Positions 46,155-55,232 of a stretch of DNA of 64,000 bases are shown here, one piece after another; within the stretch, counting starts at the first letter, position 1, and every line of letters starts with the position of its first letter. The notes under the pieces were generated by a model, which saw only the letters and a list, made by a program, of their open reading frames with translations, searched no databases and was not told the origin of the DNA. The position numbers were made by a program, and so were the translations under genes. The DNA comes from an uncultured Bacteroides sp. (GTDB lineage Bacteria > Bacteroidota > Bacteroidia > Bacteroidales > Bacteroidaceae): the NCBI GenBank assembly GCA_900766195.1, contig CAAFUN010000003.1:1-64000 (forward strand). The letters are read 5' to 3'.

Positions 46155-47028
46155 CAAACAGACTTTTTTTCTCTTCTGTCGTTAGACTTTCATAACCTGA
46201 CTTTTTCAATTTATCAAGTATACGGTCTACTTCTTCATTTTGTTGCTTTTTCTGGTTATTATAATCATAGTCTCTCTGTCTACCACCGCCATATTGTACC
46301 TTCATTTTAGCTTTATGAGGTTTGGCTTTAAATAAAGAAAAGATAAAATCAATCGGTTTATTAATCCATCCGGTAACATCTGTTCCTTTACTCAATGCTG
46401 CAGCAAACCAAAGTCCTGCCAAAGCTCCTCCGATATGCGCTATATGTCCGCCCGCATTATCTGACGTAATGAACAATAAATCTGCAATGATAACAATAAA
46501 AGCCAGATATTTCAGTCGAATCGTTCCGAAAAGAAATAATCTGATCGGATAGTTGGGTTCTCGATAGGCCGTTGCCACAACAATAGCAAGTACAGATGCA
46601 GATGCTCCTACCATAAAAGAAGAATCTATAACCTGACTAAAATAAGGAAAGACATTATAGGCTATCATATATAAAATACCACCACAAATGCCGCCAAGCA
46701 GATAAAGCCCCCTCAAATGCTTTGCTGAGAAGAATAGAAGAAACAAAGTTCCAAACCAATACAGCCATAACATATTAAAGATAATATGCATTAGACCTGC
46801 ATGCAAAAACATATAAGAGATTAATGCCCAAGGTTGCACAATGAGGCGCGTAAAGGAGGCAGGCAATTCAAACCATTGAAAGATACCAGAGCCAGTACGA
46901 TTGAACAATTGCAATATAACGCCAACAAGAGCAGTTACGATAAAACAACCGACATTGATATATATCAGTTGTATGCAAATATTTCCTCGTTTAAAAGTTT
47001 CTTTAATTTCAGTGATAATAGTACCCAT
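46138..47028 (-). CDS. Rhomboid-family intramembrane serine protease (second of pair)
   Basis: The 296-residue protein has six or more membrane helices. The rhomboid signature is complete: HAGLMHIIFNMLWLYWFG (His/Asn of the oxyanion region), catalytic Ser in VGASASVLAI and catalytic His in HIAHIGGALAG. After the membrane domain comes a basic, Gln/Asn-rich cytosolic tail (about 225-296) ending in VDRILDKLKKSGYESLTTEEKKSLFDAS, a tail seen in Bacteroidota rhomboids. It overlaps the preceding rhomboid gene by 20 bp and the following EEP gene by 17 bp, so the three genes form a tight operon. Confidence 0.92.
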   Translation of the reverse strand: MGTIITEIKETFKRGNICIQLIYINVGCFIVTALVGVILQLFNRTGSGIFQWFELPASFTRLIVQPWALISYMFLHAGLMHIIFNMLWLYWFGTLFLLFFSAKHLRGLYLLGGICGGILYMIAYNVFPYFSQVIDSSFMVGASASVLAIVVATAYREPNYPIRLFLFGTIRLKYLAFIVIIADLLFITSDNAGGHIAHIGGALAGLWFAAALSKGTDVTGWINKPIDFIFSLFKAKPHKAKMKVQYGGGRQRDYDYNNQKKQQNEEVDRILDKLKKSGYESLTTEEKKSLFDASKR

Positions 47029-47692
47029 TTCCTTTTCCTTTCTTTTTCCAATACATAATCAGAATAAACCCGAAGATCATTCCGCCCAAATGCGCAAAGT
47101 GTGCCACATTATCTCCCGGATTATTGGCTAATCCAAAATAGAGTTCTATCAAAGCATATCCTATAACGAAATATTTAGCTTTGATTGGTATCGGTAGAGG
47201 AAAAATAAACAATTGTTGATTAGGGAAAAGCATCCCGAAAGCTAACAAAATAGCATATACTGCACCTGAAGCTCCCACTGTAGTCATCATATTAAGGTAT
47301 TCCTTCATCGGAATAACAGAATAACCAGTGTTAACGCTATCATAAGCAGACAATACAGTTTCATATTGTATAAACTGTACAAGCTCTTGAATAAGGCCTG
47401 CACCAATGCCACATAACAGATAGTAAAACAAGAACTTTCGAGGTCCCCAAACTTGCTCAAGAATGCGACCGAACATCCAAACAGCAAACATATTGAAAAA
47501 AACATGGGTAAACCCACCATGCATAAACATGTAAGTCACTAACTGGGCTATATTGAAATCGCTAGCAAGGAAAAAATGTAGCCCTAGATAACGAGTTAAG
47601 TCAAGCCCATAGCTCTGCGCAACTAAAGTTGCCAGAAACATCAACACGTTAATAATCAAAAGGTTTTTTGTAATTGTAGGTATGGCATTCAT
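47009..47692 (-). CDS. Rhomboid-family intramembrane serine protease (first of pair)
   Basis: The 227-residue, six-helix core rhomboid has HGGFTHVFFNMFAVWMFGRILEQVWG, catalytic Ser in VGASGAVYAI and catalytic His in HFAHLGGMIFG. It cleaves membrane-spanning substrates within the bilayer; substrates are unknown. It lacks the cytosolic tail of its downstream partner. The two are probably an old tandem duplication, now diverged. It is the first gene of the three-gene operon and is divergent from the HU gene. Confidence 0.92.
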   Translation of the reverse strand: MNAIPTITKNLLIINVLMFLATLVAQSYGLDLTRYLGLHFFLASDFNIAQLVTYMFMHGGFTHVFFNMFAVWMFGRILEQVWGPRKFLFYYLLCGIGAGLIQELVQFIQYETVLSAYDSVNTGYSVIPMKEYLNMMTTVGASGAVYAILLAFGMLFPNQQLFIFPLPIPIKAKYFVIGYALIELYFGLANNPGDNVAHFAHLGGMIFGFILIMYWKKKGKGNGYYYH

Positions 47693-47805
47693 AATTTAAT
47701 CATTCTCAATGTGCGCAAAAATACGAATAAATTCTGTTTTACAGCAGAAATCATCCAGGCTATTCCGTTTTTTTTGAGATTAAAGCCCATTTTTTTTTGT
47801 TTTTA

Positions 47806-47836
47806 TTTGATATTCAGAAATATTACTCTACATTTG
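47806..47836 (+). promoter_or_regulatory. Promoter of the HU gene
   Basis: TTTG (47806-47809), 19-bp spacer, TACATTTG (47829-47836). This is a near-ideal Bacteroidota promoter and gives a leader of about 55 nt. Confidence 0.75.
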
Positions 47837-47897
47837 TGGATATACAATGTCTCATAAGCAATATCTTTTGTCTAACATATTAAATAACTAGAGCATT

Positions 47898-48170
47898 ATG
47901 AATAAATCAGAACTTATTGACGCTATTGCGGAAGAAGCTGGATTAAGAAAGTCCGACTCTAAGAAGGCGTTAGATGCATTTATTGCATCGGTTACAAAAG
48001 CTTTACAAGCTGGCAATAAGGTTTCCTTAGTTGGTTTTGGAACCTTCTCTGTAGCTGTAAAAGCAGAGCGTAACGGTATCAACCCTTCAACGAAACAAGC
48101 AATTACAATACCCGAAAAGAAAGTCGCTAAATTCAAAGCCGGTTCAGAATTGACCGATGCTATCAAATAA
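47898..48170 (+). CDS. HU-family DNA-binding protein
   Basis: This 90-residue histone-like protein has the usual HU length. The N-terminal helices MNKSELIDAIAEEAGLRKSDSKKALDAF are followed by the beta-arm region. The signature GFGTFSVAVKAERNGINPSTKQAITIPEKKVAKFKAGSEL includes the DNA-intercalating NP tip. It bends DNA and compacts the nucleoid. Single gene with its own promoter and terminator. Confidence 0.97.
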   Translation: MNKSELIDAIAEEAGLRKSDSKKALDAFIASVTKALQAGNKVSLVGFGTFSVAVKAERNGINPSTKQAITIPEKKVAKFKAGSELTDAIK

Positions 48171-48182
48171 TAAAAGACGAAC

Positions 48183-48219
48183 ACAAAAAAAGGAGGCGCT
48201 ATGCGTCTCCTTTTTTTGT
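48183..48219 (+). terminator. Terminator of the HU gene
   Basis: AAAAAAAGGAGGCG pairs with GCGTCTCCTTTTTTT across a short loop and ends in seven T residues. Confidence 0.85.
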
Positions 48220-48241
48220 GCATTTTCTCATCGAAATATAG

Positions 48242-48249
48242 TATCTTTG
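48242..48249 (+). promoter_or_regulatory. -7 box of the argS promoter
   Basis: TATCTTTG followed by GC, 22 bp before the argS ATG. The upstream TTG in the terminator T-run is 23 bp away, slightly longer than usual. Confidence 0.55.
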
Positions 48250-48271
48250 CGGTCTGAAATACTTTTGAATC

Positions 48272-50074
48272 ATGAATATAGAAGATAAATTAGAAAAATC
48301 CATTACTGCCGGAGTCAAAGCTCTGTATGGGCAAGATGTACCTGAATCACAAATTCAGTTGCAAAAGACAAAGAAAGAATTTGAGGGACATCTGACTTTG
48401 GTTGTATTTCCCCTACTTCGACTTTCCAAAAAAAGCCCGGAACAGACAGCTTTGGAAATAGGTGAATATCTAAAAGAAAAAGAGCCCCTTGTGGCTTCAT
48501 TCAACGTAATAAAAGGTTTTCTTAATCTCACAATTGCATCTGCTGCCTGGATAGGATTACTAGATGCTATTCATGCCGACAAAGAATATGGAATTAAGCA
48601 AGCCGCAGAAGGTGCACCTTTAGTGATGATTGAATATTCATCACCGAATACCAACAAACCACTACATCTCGGACATATACGTAATAATCTACTGGGAAAT
48701 GCTTTGGCCAACATCATGAAAGCCAACGGCAATAAAGTAGTAAAAACTAATATCGTCAACGACCGCGGTATACACATCTGCAAGTCAATGTTGGCATGGT
48801 CGAAATACGGAAATGGTGAAACTCCTGAATCTTCAGGGAAGAAAGGTGACCATTTGGTAGGTGATTATTATGTAGCTTTCGATAAACACTACAAAGCGGA
48901 ATTGGCTGAGTTAATGAAGAATGGTGCAAGTAAAGAAGAGGCTGAAGCCAACTCTTCATTAATGAATGAAGCACGGCAGATGTTGATAAAATGGGAAGCT
49001 GGTGATCCGGAAGTCCGTACCTTATGGAGCAAGATGAATGGTTGGGTTTATGCCGGATTCGATGAAACATACAAAAAGATGGGCGTCAGCTTCGACAAAA
49101 TATATTACGAATCAGACACTTATCTAGAAGGAAAAGAGAAAGTCCTTGAAGGTCTATCTAAAGGCTTTTTTTATCGCAAAGAAGACGGTTCTGTCTGGGC
49201 TGATCTCACCGGTGAAGGCTTAGATCATAAGTTATTACTACGTGCCGATGGTACGTCAGTGTATATGACTCAAGACATTGGTACTGCAAAATTGCGTTTT
49301 AAAGACTATCCCATTGATAAGATGATCTATGTAGTGGGCAACGAACAAAACTATCATTTCCAAGTACTTTCCATCTTACTGGACAAGCTTGGCTTTGAAT
49401 GGGGAAAAAGCCTTGTGCACTTCTCTTATGGAATGGTGGAACTTCCCGAAGGTAAAATGAAAAGCCGGGAAGGTACGGTAGTCGATGCAGACGATTTAGT
49501 TGAAGAAATGATTGGCACAGCCAAAGAAACATCCAAAGAGCTTGGAAAACTCGACGGACTTACCTCTTCTGAAGCAGACAACATTGCCCGTATCGTAGGG
49601 CTAGGTGCTTTAAAGTATTTCATACTGAAAGTGGATGCCCGAAAAAACATGACTTTCAACCCCAAAGAATCCATTGATTTTAATGGAAACACCGGACCGT
49701 TTATACAATACACATACGCACGCATATGTTCTGTTCTGAGAAAAGCGGCAGAATCCGGAATTAAAATACCAACTTCCTTATCTACAGCAAACTCTTCTAT
49801 AGAACTCACTGCTAAAGAAGAGGGGTTAATTCAGATGTTATCTGATTTCCCTCTTATGGTGAAGCAGGCTGCAGATGACTACAGCCCCTCGATTATAGCA
49901 AACTATATTTATGATTTGGTTAAGGAATACAATCAATTCTATCATGACTTCAGCATTCTACGTGAAGAAAATGAAGAATTGAAAATCTTCCGTCTAATCT
50001 TATCGGAAAGCATAGCCAAAGTTATTCGTTTAGGGATGGGGCTCTTAGGTATTGAAGTTCCTGACAGAATGTAA
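48272..50074 (+). CDS. argS: Arginyl-tRNA synthetase
   Basis: This 600-residue class I aminoacyl-tRNA synthetase charges tRNA-Arg. The N-terminal Arg-specific additional domain (about 1-110) is followed by the Rossmann fold with the HIGH motif as HLGH in SSPNTNKPLHLGHIRN. The KMSKS region is KMKSREG, and the anticodon-binding DALR domain lies at the end (about 480-600). The length is normal. Monocistronic; followed by a perfect 20-bp hairpin shared with topA. Confidence 0.98.
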   Translation: MNIEDKLEKSITAGVKALYGQDVPESQIQLQKTKKEFEGHLTLVVFPLLRLSKKSPEQTALEIGEYLKEKEPLVASFNVIKGFLNLTIASAAWIGLLDAIHADKEYGIKQAAEGAPLVMIEYSSPNTNKPLHLGHIRNNLLGNALANIMKANGNKVVKTNIVNDRGIHICKSMLAWSKYGNGETPESSGKKGDHLVGDYYVAFDKHYKAELAELMKNGASKEEAEANSSLMNEARQMLIKWEAGDPEVRTLWSKMNGWVYAGFDETYKKMGVSFDKIYYESDTYLEGKEKVLEGLSKGFFYRKEDGSVWADLTGEGLDHKLLLRADGTSVYMTQDIGTAKLRFKDYPIDKMIYVVGNEQNYHFQVLSILLDKLGFEWGKSLVHFSYGMVELPEGKMKSREGTVVDADDLVEEMIGTAKETSKELGKLDGLTSSEADNIARIVGLGALKYFILKVDARKNMTFNPKESIDFNGNTGPFIQYTYARICSVLRKAAESGIKIPTSLSTANSSIELTAKEEGLIQMLSDFPLMVKQAADDYSPSIIANYIYDLVKEYNQFYHDFSILREENEELKIFRLILSESIAKVIRLGMGLLGIEVPDRM

Positions 50075-50127
50075 CAAAGTCAATGGAATAATTGACTTGA
50101 CAGAGAAAGCTTTAAAAAACAGCTCAT

Positions 50128-50174
50128 AAAGAAAGTATCCCCATTACAAATGACGTAATGGGGATACTTTCTTT
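50128..50174. terminator. Bidirectional terminator between argS and topA
   Basis: A perfect 20-bp stem (50128-50147 with 50155-50174) has a 7-nt loop, with AAAG/CTTT at its base. Confidence 0.85.
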
Positions 50175-50228
50175 ATATTCCGAGACTTTCAGTACATAGG
50201 CTGTAAAGTTCTCATCCAGAAATGTTGT

Positions 50229-52583
50229 TTAAGCTTCTTTCTTAGTACGTCTTGCAGCACGTTTTTTAGGTTTTCCATCCTCCTTTTCGCTCTGCAACTT
50301 AACGATTTCCAAACAACTATCCAGACTCAAGTCTTGCGGTACAATGTCTTTTGGAATCTTATAATTACTACCTTTATAGCTAATGTAAGGTCCATATCGA
50401 CCATTCATAATTTCCAACTCAGGCTCTTCTTCAAACTTCTTGAGATGTTTTTTTGCATCAGCTTCAGCCTTTGCCTTTATTAGTTCCACAGCCTCGTCCA
50501 GTTCGATATCCATAGGATCAACTGTTTTGGGCAGTGAAGTATAGGAACTGTTATGATAAACATAAGGACCGAATCGTCCGATGTTCACACTAACTGTCTT
50601 ACCCTCATATTCTCCGAGCGTGCGAGGAAGTTTAAACATTTCCATAGCCTCATCCAAAGTAATTGTCTCAATAGACATACCCTTTTTGAGTGGAGCAAAA
50701 CGAGGCTTTTCCTCATCCTCAGCAGTTCCTATCTGGACTACCGGACCGAAGCGTCCTATCTTTACCGATACCGGCTTACCTGTAGCGGGATCATCTCCCA
50801 ATATTCTTTCTCCTGTCTTATGAGCATTCTTTGCAGCCAATGTAGTTTCCACCAGTGGATGAAACTTCTCATAAAATACTTTCAAGATGCTTGACCACAG
50901 TACATCTCCATCAGCTATCTCATCAAACTGTTTCTCCACATTAGCAGTGAAGTTATAGTCCATAATGCTTGGGAAATATTGAGTAAGGAAATCCGTTACC
51001 ACTGTTCCGGTGTCTGTAGGTAATAATTTGCCTTTTTCCGCTCCGGTAGTCTCTGTACGAGTGGCATCTGTCAGTTTATTCTTCTTTAAAGCAAGCACAT
51101 TATACTCCCGCTCCGTACCGTCCTTATCTCCTTTTTCAACATACTCTCGCTGTTGAATAGTAGAGATAGTAGGCGCATAAGTAGAAGGGCGACCAATGCC
51201 CAATTCCTCCAGTTTGCGAACCAAGCTTGCTTCCGTATATCGTGGAGGATGTTGAGTGAATCTTTCAGTTGCTGTAATGTTATCATATTGCAACATTTCT
51301 CCTTTCTTTAAAGGAGGCAATAAATCACCTTCATCTTCCTGCTCAATATCATCATCGTAAGATTCACGATATACTCGTAAGAATCCATCAAACTTAATAA
51401 CCTCTCCGGTAGCAGTAAATTTATCATCAACATTGCTTATATTCACCGTAACCGTTGTCTTTTCCAACTCGGCATCAGCCATTTGGGAAGCAATGGTACG
51501 TTTCCATATCAAATCATAAAGTTTCTTCTCCTGTCCACTACCTTCTATCTTAGCATTCTCCATATAAGTAGGGCGGATGGCCTCATGCGCCTCTTGCGCG
51601 CCTTTAGTCTTTGTATTAAAATGCCGAGGAAAGACATACTTCTCTCCCATCATCTGTTGAATAGCCTCTTTACTACCGTTTACCGCATATTCCGATAAGT
51701 TCACAGAGTCAGTACGCATATAAGTGATACGTCCCGATTCATATAACTTTTGCGCTATCATCATCGTTTGCGCAACAGTAAAGCCGAGCTTTCGGGCAGC
51801 TTCCTGCTGCAAGGTAGATGTAGTGAAAGGTGCAGCGGGACTTTTCTTCAACGGACGTGTGGTGATATCTTCTATAGTGAAAGTAGCCGACTGGCAATTT
51901 TCCAGTAGTTTGTAAGCTTCTTCTTTACTTTTGATGCGTCGCGCAAGCTCAGCCTTCATTTCCACCCTTTTGCCATCTGCATCAGGTACTAAAAAGATGG
52001 CTGTCACCCGATATGAAGCTTCTGTCTTGAAAGCATGAATTTCACGTTCACGCTCAACAATAAGCCGTACGGCAACAGACTGAACCCTACCTGCCGACAA
52101 AGCTGGTTTTACTTTCTTCCATAACACGGGTGAAAGTTCAAATCCTACGATACGATCAAGAATGCGGCGCGCTTGCTGTGCATTCACCAAATTAATATCT
52201 ATTTCACGTGGCTGCTCAATAGCTTTTAGTATGGCAGTTTTTGTGATTTCATGAAATACAATACGCTTGGTATGTTCAGGATCAAGATTCAGCACTTCAT
52301 ACAAATGCCAAGCTATAGCTTCACCTTCACGGTCCTCATCGGATGCGAGCCAGACAGTATCAGCTTTAGCAGCTTCAGTCTTCAAGGTTTCTACCAGCTT
52401 TGCTTTATCCTCTGGTATTTCATAATCAGGTTCAAAGTTATTTTCAATATTAATACTGAATTCTTTCTTCTTTAAATCACGAATATGACCGTAGCTAGAA
52501 AGAACTTTAAAGTCCTTCCCTAAAAATTTCTCAATTGTTTTCGCTTTTGCAGGTGATTCGACTATGACAAGATTCTTTGGCAT
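50229..52583 (-). CDS. topA: DNA topoisomerase I (type IA)
   Basis: The 784-residue enzyme relaxes negative supercoils through a 5'-phosphotyrosine intermediate. The TOPRIM domain opens with NLVIVESPAKAKTIEKFLG and has the DEDREGEAIAWHL acidic motif. The catalytic Tyr288 lies in GRITYMRTDS. The C-terminal part has repeated GRFGPYV...-type segments (GRFGPVVQIG, GRFGPYVYHN, GRYGPYISYKG), the topoisomerase C-terminal repeats used in place of Cys-rich zinc ribbons, and then a Lys/Arg tail (KKRAARRTKKEA). It is transcribed alone. Confidence 0.97.
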   Translation of the reverse strand: MPKNLVIVESPAKAKTIEKFLGKDFKVLSSYGHIRDLKKKEFSINIENNFEPDYEIPEDKAKLVETLKTEAAKADTVWLASDEDREGEAIAWHLYEVLNLDPEHTKRIVFHEITKTAILKAIEQPREIDINLVNAQQARRILDRIVGFELSPVLWKKVKPALSAGRVQSVAVRLIVEREREIHAFKTEASYRVTAIFLVPDADGKRVEMKAELARRIKSKEEAYKLLENCQSATFTIEDITTRPLKKSPAAPFTTSTLQQEAARKLGFTVAQTMMIAQKLYESGRITYMRTDSVNLSEYAVNGSKEAIQQMMGEKYVFPRHFNTKTKGAQEAHEAIRPTYMENAKIEGSGQEKKLYDLIWKRTIASQMADAELEKTTVTVNISNVDDKFTATGEVIKFDGFLRVYRESYDDDIEQEDEGDLLPPLKKGEMLQYDNITATERFTQHPPRYTEASLVRKLEELGIGRPSTYAPTISTIQQREYVEKGDKDGTEREYNVLALKKNKLTDATRTETTGAEKGKLLPTDTGTVVTDFLTQYFPSIMDYNFTANVEKQFDEIADGDVLWSSILKVFYEKFHPLVETTLAAKNAHKTGERILGDDPATGKPVSVKIGRFGPVVQIGTAEDEEKPRFAPLKKGMSIETITLDEAMEMFKLPRTLGEYEGKTVSVNIGRFGPYVYHNSSYTSLPKTVDPMDIELDEAVELIKAKAEADAKKHLKKFEEEPELEIMNGRYGPYISYKGSNYKIPKDIVPQDLSLDSCLEIVKLQSEKEDGKPKKRAARRTKKEA

Positions 52584-52682
52584 AATTTTCTATATTTTAG
52601 TGGGTCTCACTAGTAATTTTGCCCGCAAAAGTATGAAAAAACAATTATTTCCACCTTATATTATAGTTAGAATATAATTTTT

Positions 52683-53225
52683 TTAATAAAAATGAGGAGA
52701 ATCCTTCATAGAATTCATGAAAAATTCTAAGCCTTTACGTATGGAGTTTAAACCGAAATCGTCAGGATGAACAACTGCCAAGGGCAAGAAAAAAGCATCT
52801 GCCGCATCATCCATTGCTTTATAATGTGACATATCCGCCACCGTGCAACGAAAAAACATATCCAGCGTATGTACCGTAAAACCAGAATAAACATAGAGAT
52901 TAGGCAGTGAAAACAAATATCGGGCACATTCCACTTTCAAGCCCGTTTCTTCGCGTACTTCTCTTATTATTCCCTCTTCACCCGTTTCATTCATATCTAT
53001 AAATCCTCCCGGAAGATCGAGCGTACCTTTTGCAGGTTCTTTACCTCTTCGACACACCAGCAATTCATTCCGCTCATTCACTATAAACGCAACAGTAGCC
53101 GAAGAAGGATTAAAATAGTACACGAAGCCGCAATCGGCACATCGTTTTGACTTTTCATTGTTAAGAAGAAAGTGAGGAGAACCACATTCCGGGCAATATT
53201 TAAATTTTGATAAAGGATGTTCCAT
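52683..53225 (-). CDS. NUDIX hydrolase with N-terminal zinc ribbon
   Basis: The protein of about 180 residues has an N-terminal four-Cys zinc ribbon (CPECG...CADCG) followed by a Nudix fold. The Nudix box is readable as GGFIDMNETGEEGIIREVREETGL (G-x5-E-x7-REUXEEXGU). This ribbon-plus-Nudix layout resembles NudC-like NAD/nucleotide pyrophosphatases but the protein is shorter. The substrate is a nucleoside-diphosphate-linked compound of unknown identity. The start chosen is the ATG at 53225 (MEHPL); a -7 box TACCTTTG (minus strand, 53247-53254) lies between it and a further in-frame ATG at 53267, which excludes the longer form. Confidence 0.88.
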   Translation of the reverse strand: MEHPLSKFKYCPECGSPHFLLNNEKSKRCADCGFVYYFNPSSATVAFIVNERNELLVCRRGKEPAKGTLDLPGGFIDMNETGEEGIIREVREETGLKVECARYLFSLPNLYVYSGFTVHTLDMFFRCTVADMSHYKAMDDAADAFFLPLAVVHPDDFGLNSIRKGLEFFMNSMKDSPHFY

Positions 53226-53435
53226 GCTATTTTTTTTGAATTTAAACAAAGGTATAAAAAAACGCATTTCTCAGTCATTCATCTCATTTTATATATTCCT
53301 TTTCGGCAAAAAAAAGAAGTCACAGAATCCTTTTCTATAATTTTATTCGTATTTTTGACATATATAAATACAAGAGTCTAATTCATTGTCTTCTTTAAGA
53401 TTTAGAATGAAGGCTCTCACAAAATCTTATTAGTT

Positions 53436-53903
53436 ATGGATAAACTTTATTGGGTCATCGTAATAGTTTTAAGTTTAGGCTTATGCAGTTGTGGAAATAA
53501 ACAACAGAAAAAAGAGCAGAAAGAAACAGTCGTTGGAAATGATAAAGACGAGCACGGATGTATTGCATCTGCCGGCTATGTATGGAGTGAAGTACAAAAA
53601 GATTGTATACGCCTTTGGGAAAAAGGAATACGAATGCAAAATGTTGCCAATGATTCTCAAACAGCATATATTGTATTTTCGCCCGACTCTACTAAACTTG
53701 AGCTTTTCTTCTCGGACGACCGCCCTAATGAGATATTGGACCGACGTTCACTCCCTTCAGGAGGTTATGCCTGGAACGTTGAAGATGACGACACCAAAAA
53801 TGTACGTTTGAATCAAGGTAGTTGGACCATTTCACAAAGAAACAAACTTATCTATAAACAATGGGTGGAACCTGAAAAACCGGTTCACGATGACATACGA
53901 TGA
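53436..53903 (+). CDS. Small lipoprotein of unknown function
   Basis: The 155-residue protein has a lipoprotein signal with lipobox LCSC (Cys19) and a Gln/Lys/Glu-rich linker. A compact domain follows, with GCIASAGYVWSEVQKDCIRLWEKGIRM (two Cys that could form a disulfide, and a GC-SAGY-WS-CIR pattern) and a beta-rich second half ending WTISQRNKLIYKQW. I do not know a function for this pattern. The stop codon overlaps the start of the exonuclease gene (ATGA), so the two are translationally coupled. That is odd, because one product is exported and the other is cytosolic. Confidence 0.75.
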   Translation: MDKLYWVIVIVLSLGLCSCGNKQQKKEQKETVVGNDKDEHGCIASAGYVWSEVQKDCIRLWEKGIRMQNVANDSQTAYIVFSPDSTKLELFFSDDRPNEILDRRSLPSGGYAWNVEDDDTKNVRLNQGSWTISQRNKLIYKQWVEPEKPVHDDIR

Positions 53904-54391
53904 AAGATTTCGCAGCTATAGATTTTGAGACTGCCAACGAACAACGCTCAAGCGTATGTAGCGTAGGAGTTGTAATTATTCGCGACGGCGTACTATCAGA
54001 CTCTTATTACAGTCTGATCCATCCCGAACCGGAATACTATTCTTATCGAAACACGTTGGTGCACGGATTAACTGCTGAGGATACTGCACGTTCACCCATA
54101 TTTCCCACTGTTTGGCAAGAAATTATCCCTAAAATAGCAGGGTTGCCACTAATAGCGCATAATAAAGGATTTGATGAAAGCTGTCTGAAAGCTGTTTTTA
54201 GAACTTATTGCCTTGATTATCCCGACTATGACTTTCTATGCACTTTACAAGCTGCAAGAAGACAGTTGAAGGGATTGCCCAATTATCAATTACAAACGGT
54301 AGCTGCTTATTGCGGGTATCAATTAAATCGCCATCACCATGCTTTGGCTGATGCTGAAGCGTGTGCATGGATAGCCAGTAAAATCATTTAG
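53900..54391 (+). CDS. DEDDh-type 3'-5' exonuclease (DnaQ/PolC-like)
   Basis: The 163-residue single-domain exonuclease has all catalytic positions: Asp and Glu in AIDFETAN (Exo I), Asp in IAHNKGFDESCL (Exo II), and His/Asp in HHALADAEACA (Exo III). It matches stand-alone PolC-type epsilon-like exonucleases that trim or proofread DNA or RNA ends. Its start overlaps the lipoprotein stop by 4 bp, and the inositol-monophosphatase-like gene begins 10 bp after its stop, so it is in the middle of an operon. Confidence 0.9.
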   Translation: MKDFAAIDFETANEQRSSVCSVGVVIIRDGVLSDSYYSLIHPEPEYYSYRNTLVHGLTAEDTARSPIFPTVWQEIIPKIAGLPLIAHNKGFDESCLKAVFRTYCLDYPDYDFLCTLQAARRQLKGLPNYQLQTVAAYCGYQLNRHHHALADAEACAWIASKII

Positions 54392-54401
54392 TAAAAAAAC
54401 T

Positions 54402-55214
54402 ATGGAAGTTATAAAAAACTTGGAATCTCTCACCACCAGCGTACGTCATATCGCCACAACTGCCGGACAATTTCTGAAAGAAGAACGTAAAACATTCCAC
54501 CGCGAGGAAGTGGAAGAAAAGCACGCTCACGACTATGTATCCTATGTGGATAAAGAGTCTGAACGACGGATCGTTTCTGCCTTATCCTTGCTGTTGCCCG
54601 AGGCCGGATTCATTACGGAGGAAGGCTCCGCCGAATATAATAACGAGCCTTTTTGCTGGGTAGTTGATCCGCTGGACGGTACGACGAACTACATACACGA
54701 CAATGCTCCTTACTGCGTGAGTATCGCCTTAAGGTCGAAAGAGGAGCTGCTCATCGGAGTGGTTTATGATCCTTGTCGTGAAGAATGTTTTTATGCCTGG
54801 AAGGGAGGAGGCGCGTACATAGACGGACGTAGAATACAAGTATCTGATGTGCAAGAAGCTGAAAACGCCTTTGTAGTGGCCGAACTCCCTTATAATGCAC
54901 AACAATACCGCCGGACGGGTGAACACTTGCTTCATCAACTTTATGGTAAGGTAGGTGGCATACGCATGACCGGCTCCGCCGCTTTAGCCATCTGCTACAT
55001 TGCTGCTGGGCGCTTTGACGCTTGGGCAGAAGCCTTTATTGGGAAATGGGACTACGCCGCAGCTGCACTGATAGTACTCGAAGCCGGTGGGCGAGTCACA
55101 GACTTCCACGGAAACGACTTTTTCATTGACGGACATCATATCATTGCCACAAACGGGCACCTGCATCATTGGTTTCAGAAAATTATAAACGAAGTTCCAC
55201 CTTTAGATCTATAA
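54402..55214 (+). CDS. Inositol monophosphatase family protein
   Basis: The 270-residue Mg2+-dependent phosphatase is of the IMPase/CysQ superfamily. Metal-binding motifs are visible: GFITEEGS (Glu), WVVDPLDGTTNYIH (the DPLDGT signature) and the C-terminal WDYAAAALIVLEAGGRVTD. Substrates in the family include inositol phosphates and 3'-phosphoadenosine 5'-phosphate; which applies here is not clear. It shares an operon with an exonuclease. A CysQ-like role on pAp, which inhibits some exoribonucleases, would make sense but is inference. Confidence 0.9.
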   Translation: MEVIKNLESLTTSVRHIATTAGQFLKEERKTFHREEVEEKHAHDYVSYVDKESERRIVSALSLLLPEAGFITEEGSAEYNNEPFCWVVDPLDGTTNYIHDNAPYCVSIALRSKEELLIGVVYDPCREECFYAWKGGGAYIDGRRIQVSDVQEAENAFVVAELPYNAQQYRRTGEHLLHQLYGKVGGIRMTGSAALAICYIAAGRFDAWAEAFIGKWDYAAAALIVLEAGGRVTDFHGNDFFIDGHHIIATNGHLHHWFQKIINEVPPLDL

Positions 55215-55232
55215 GACACATACTATTTATTT

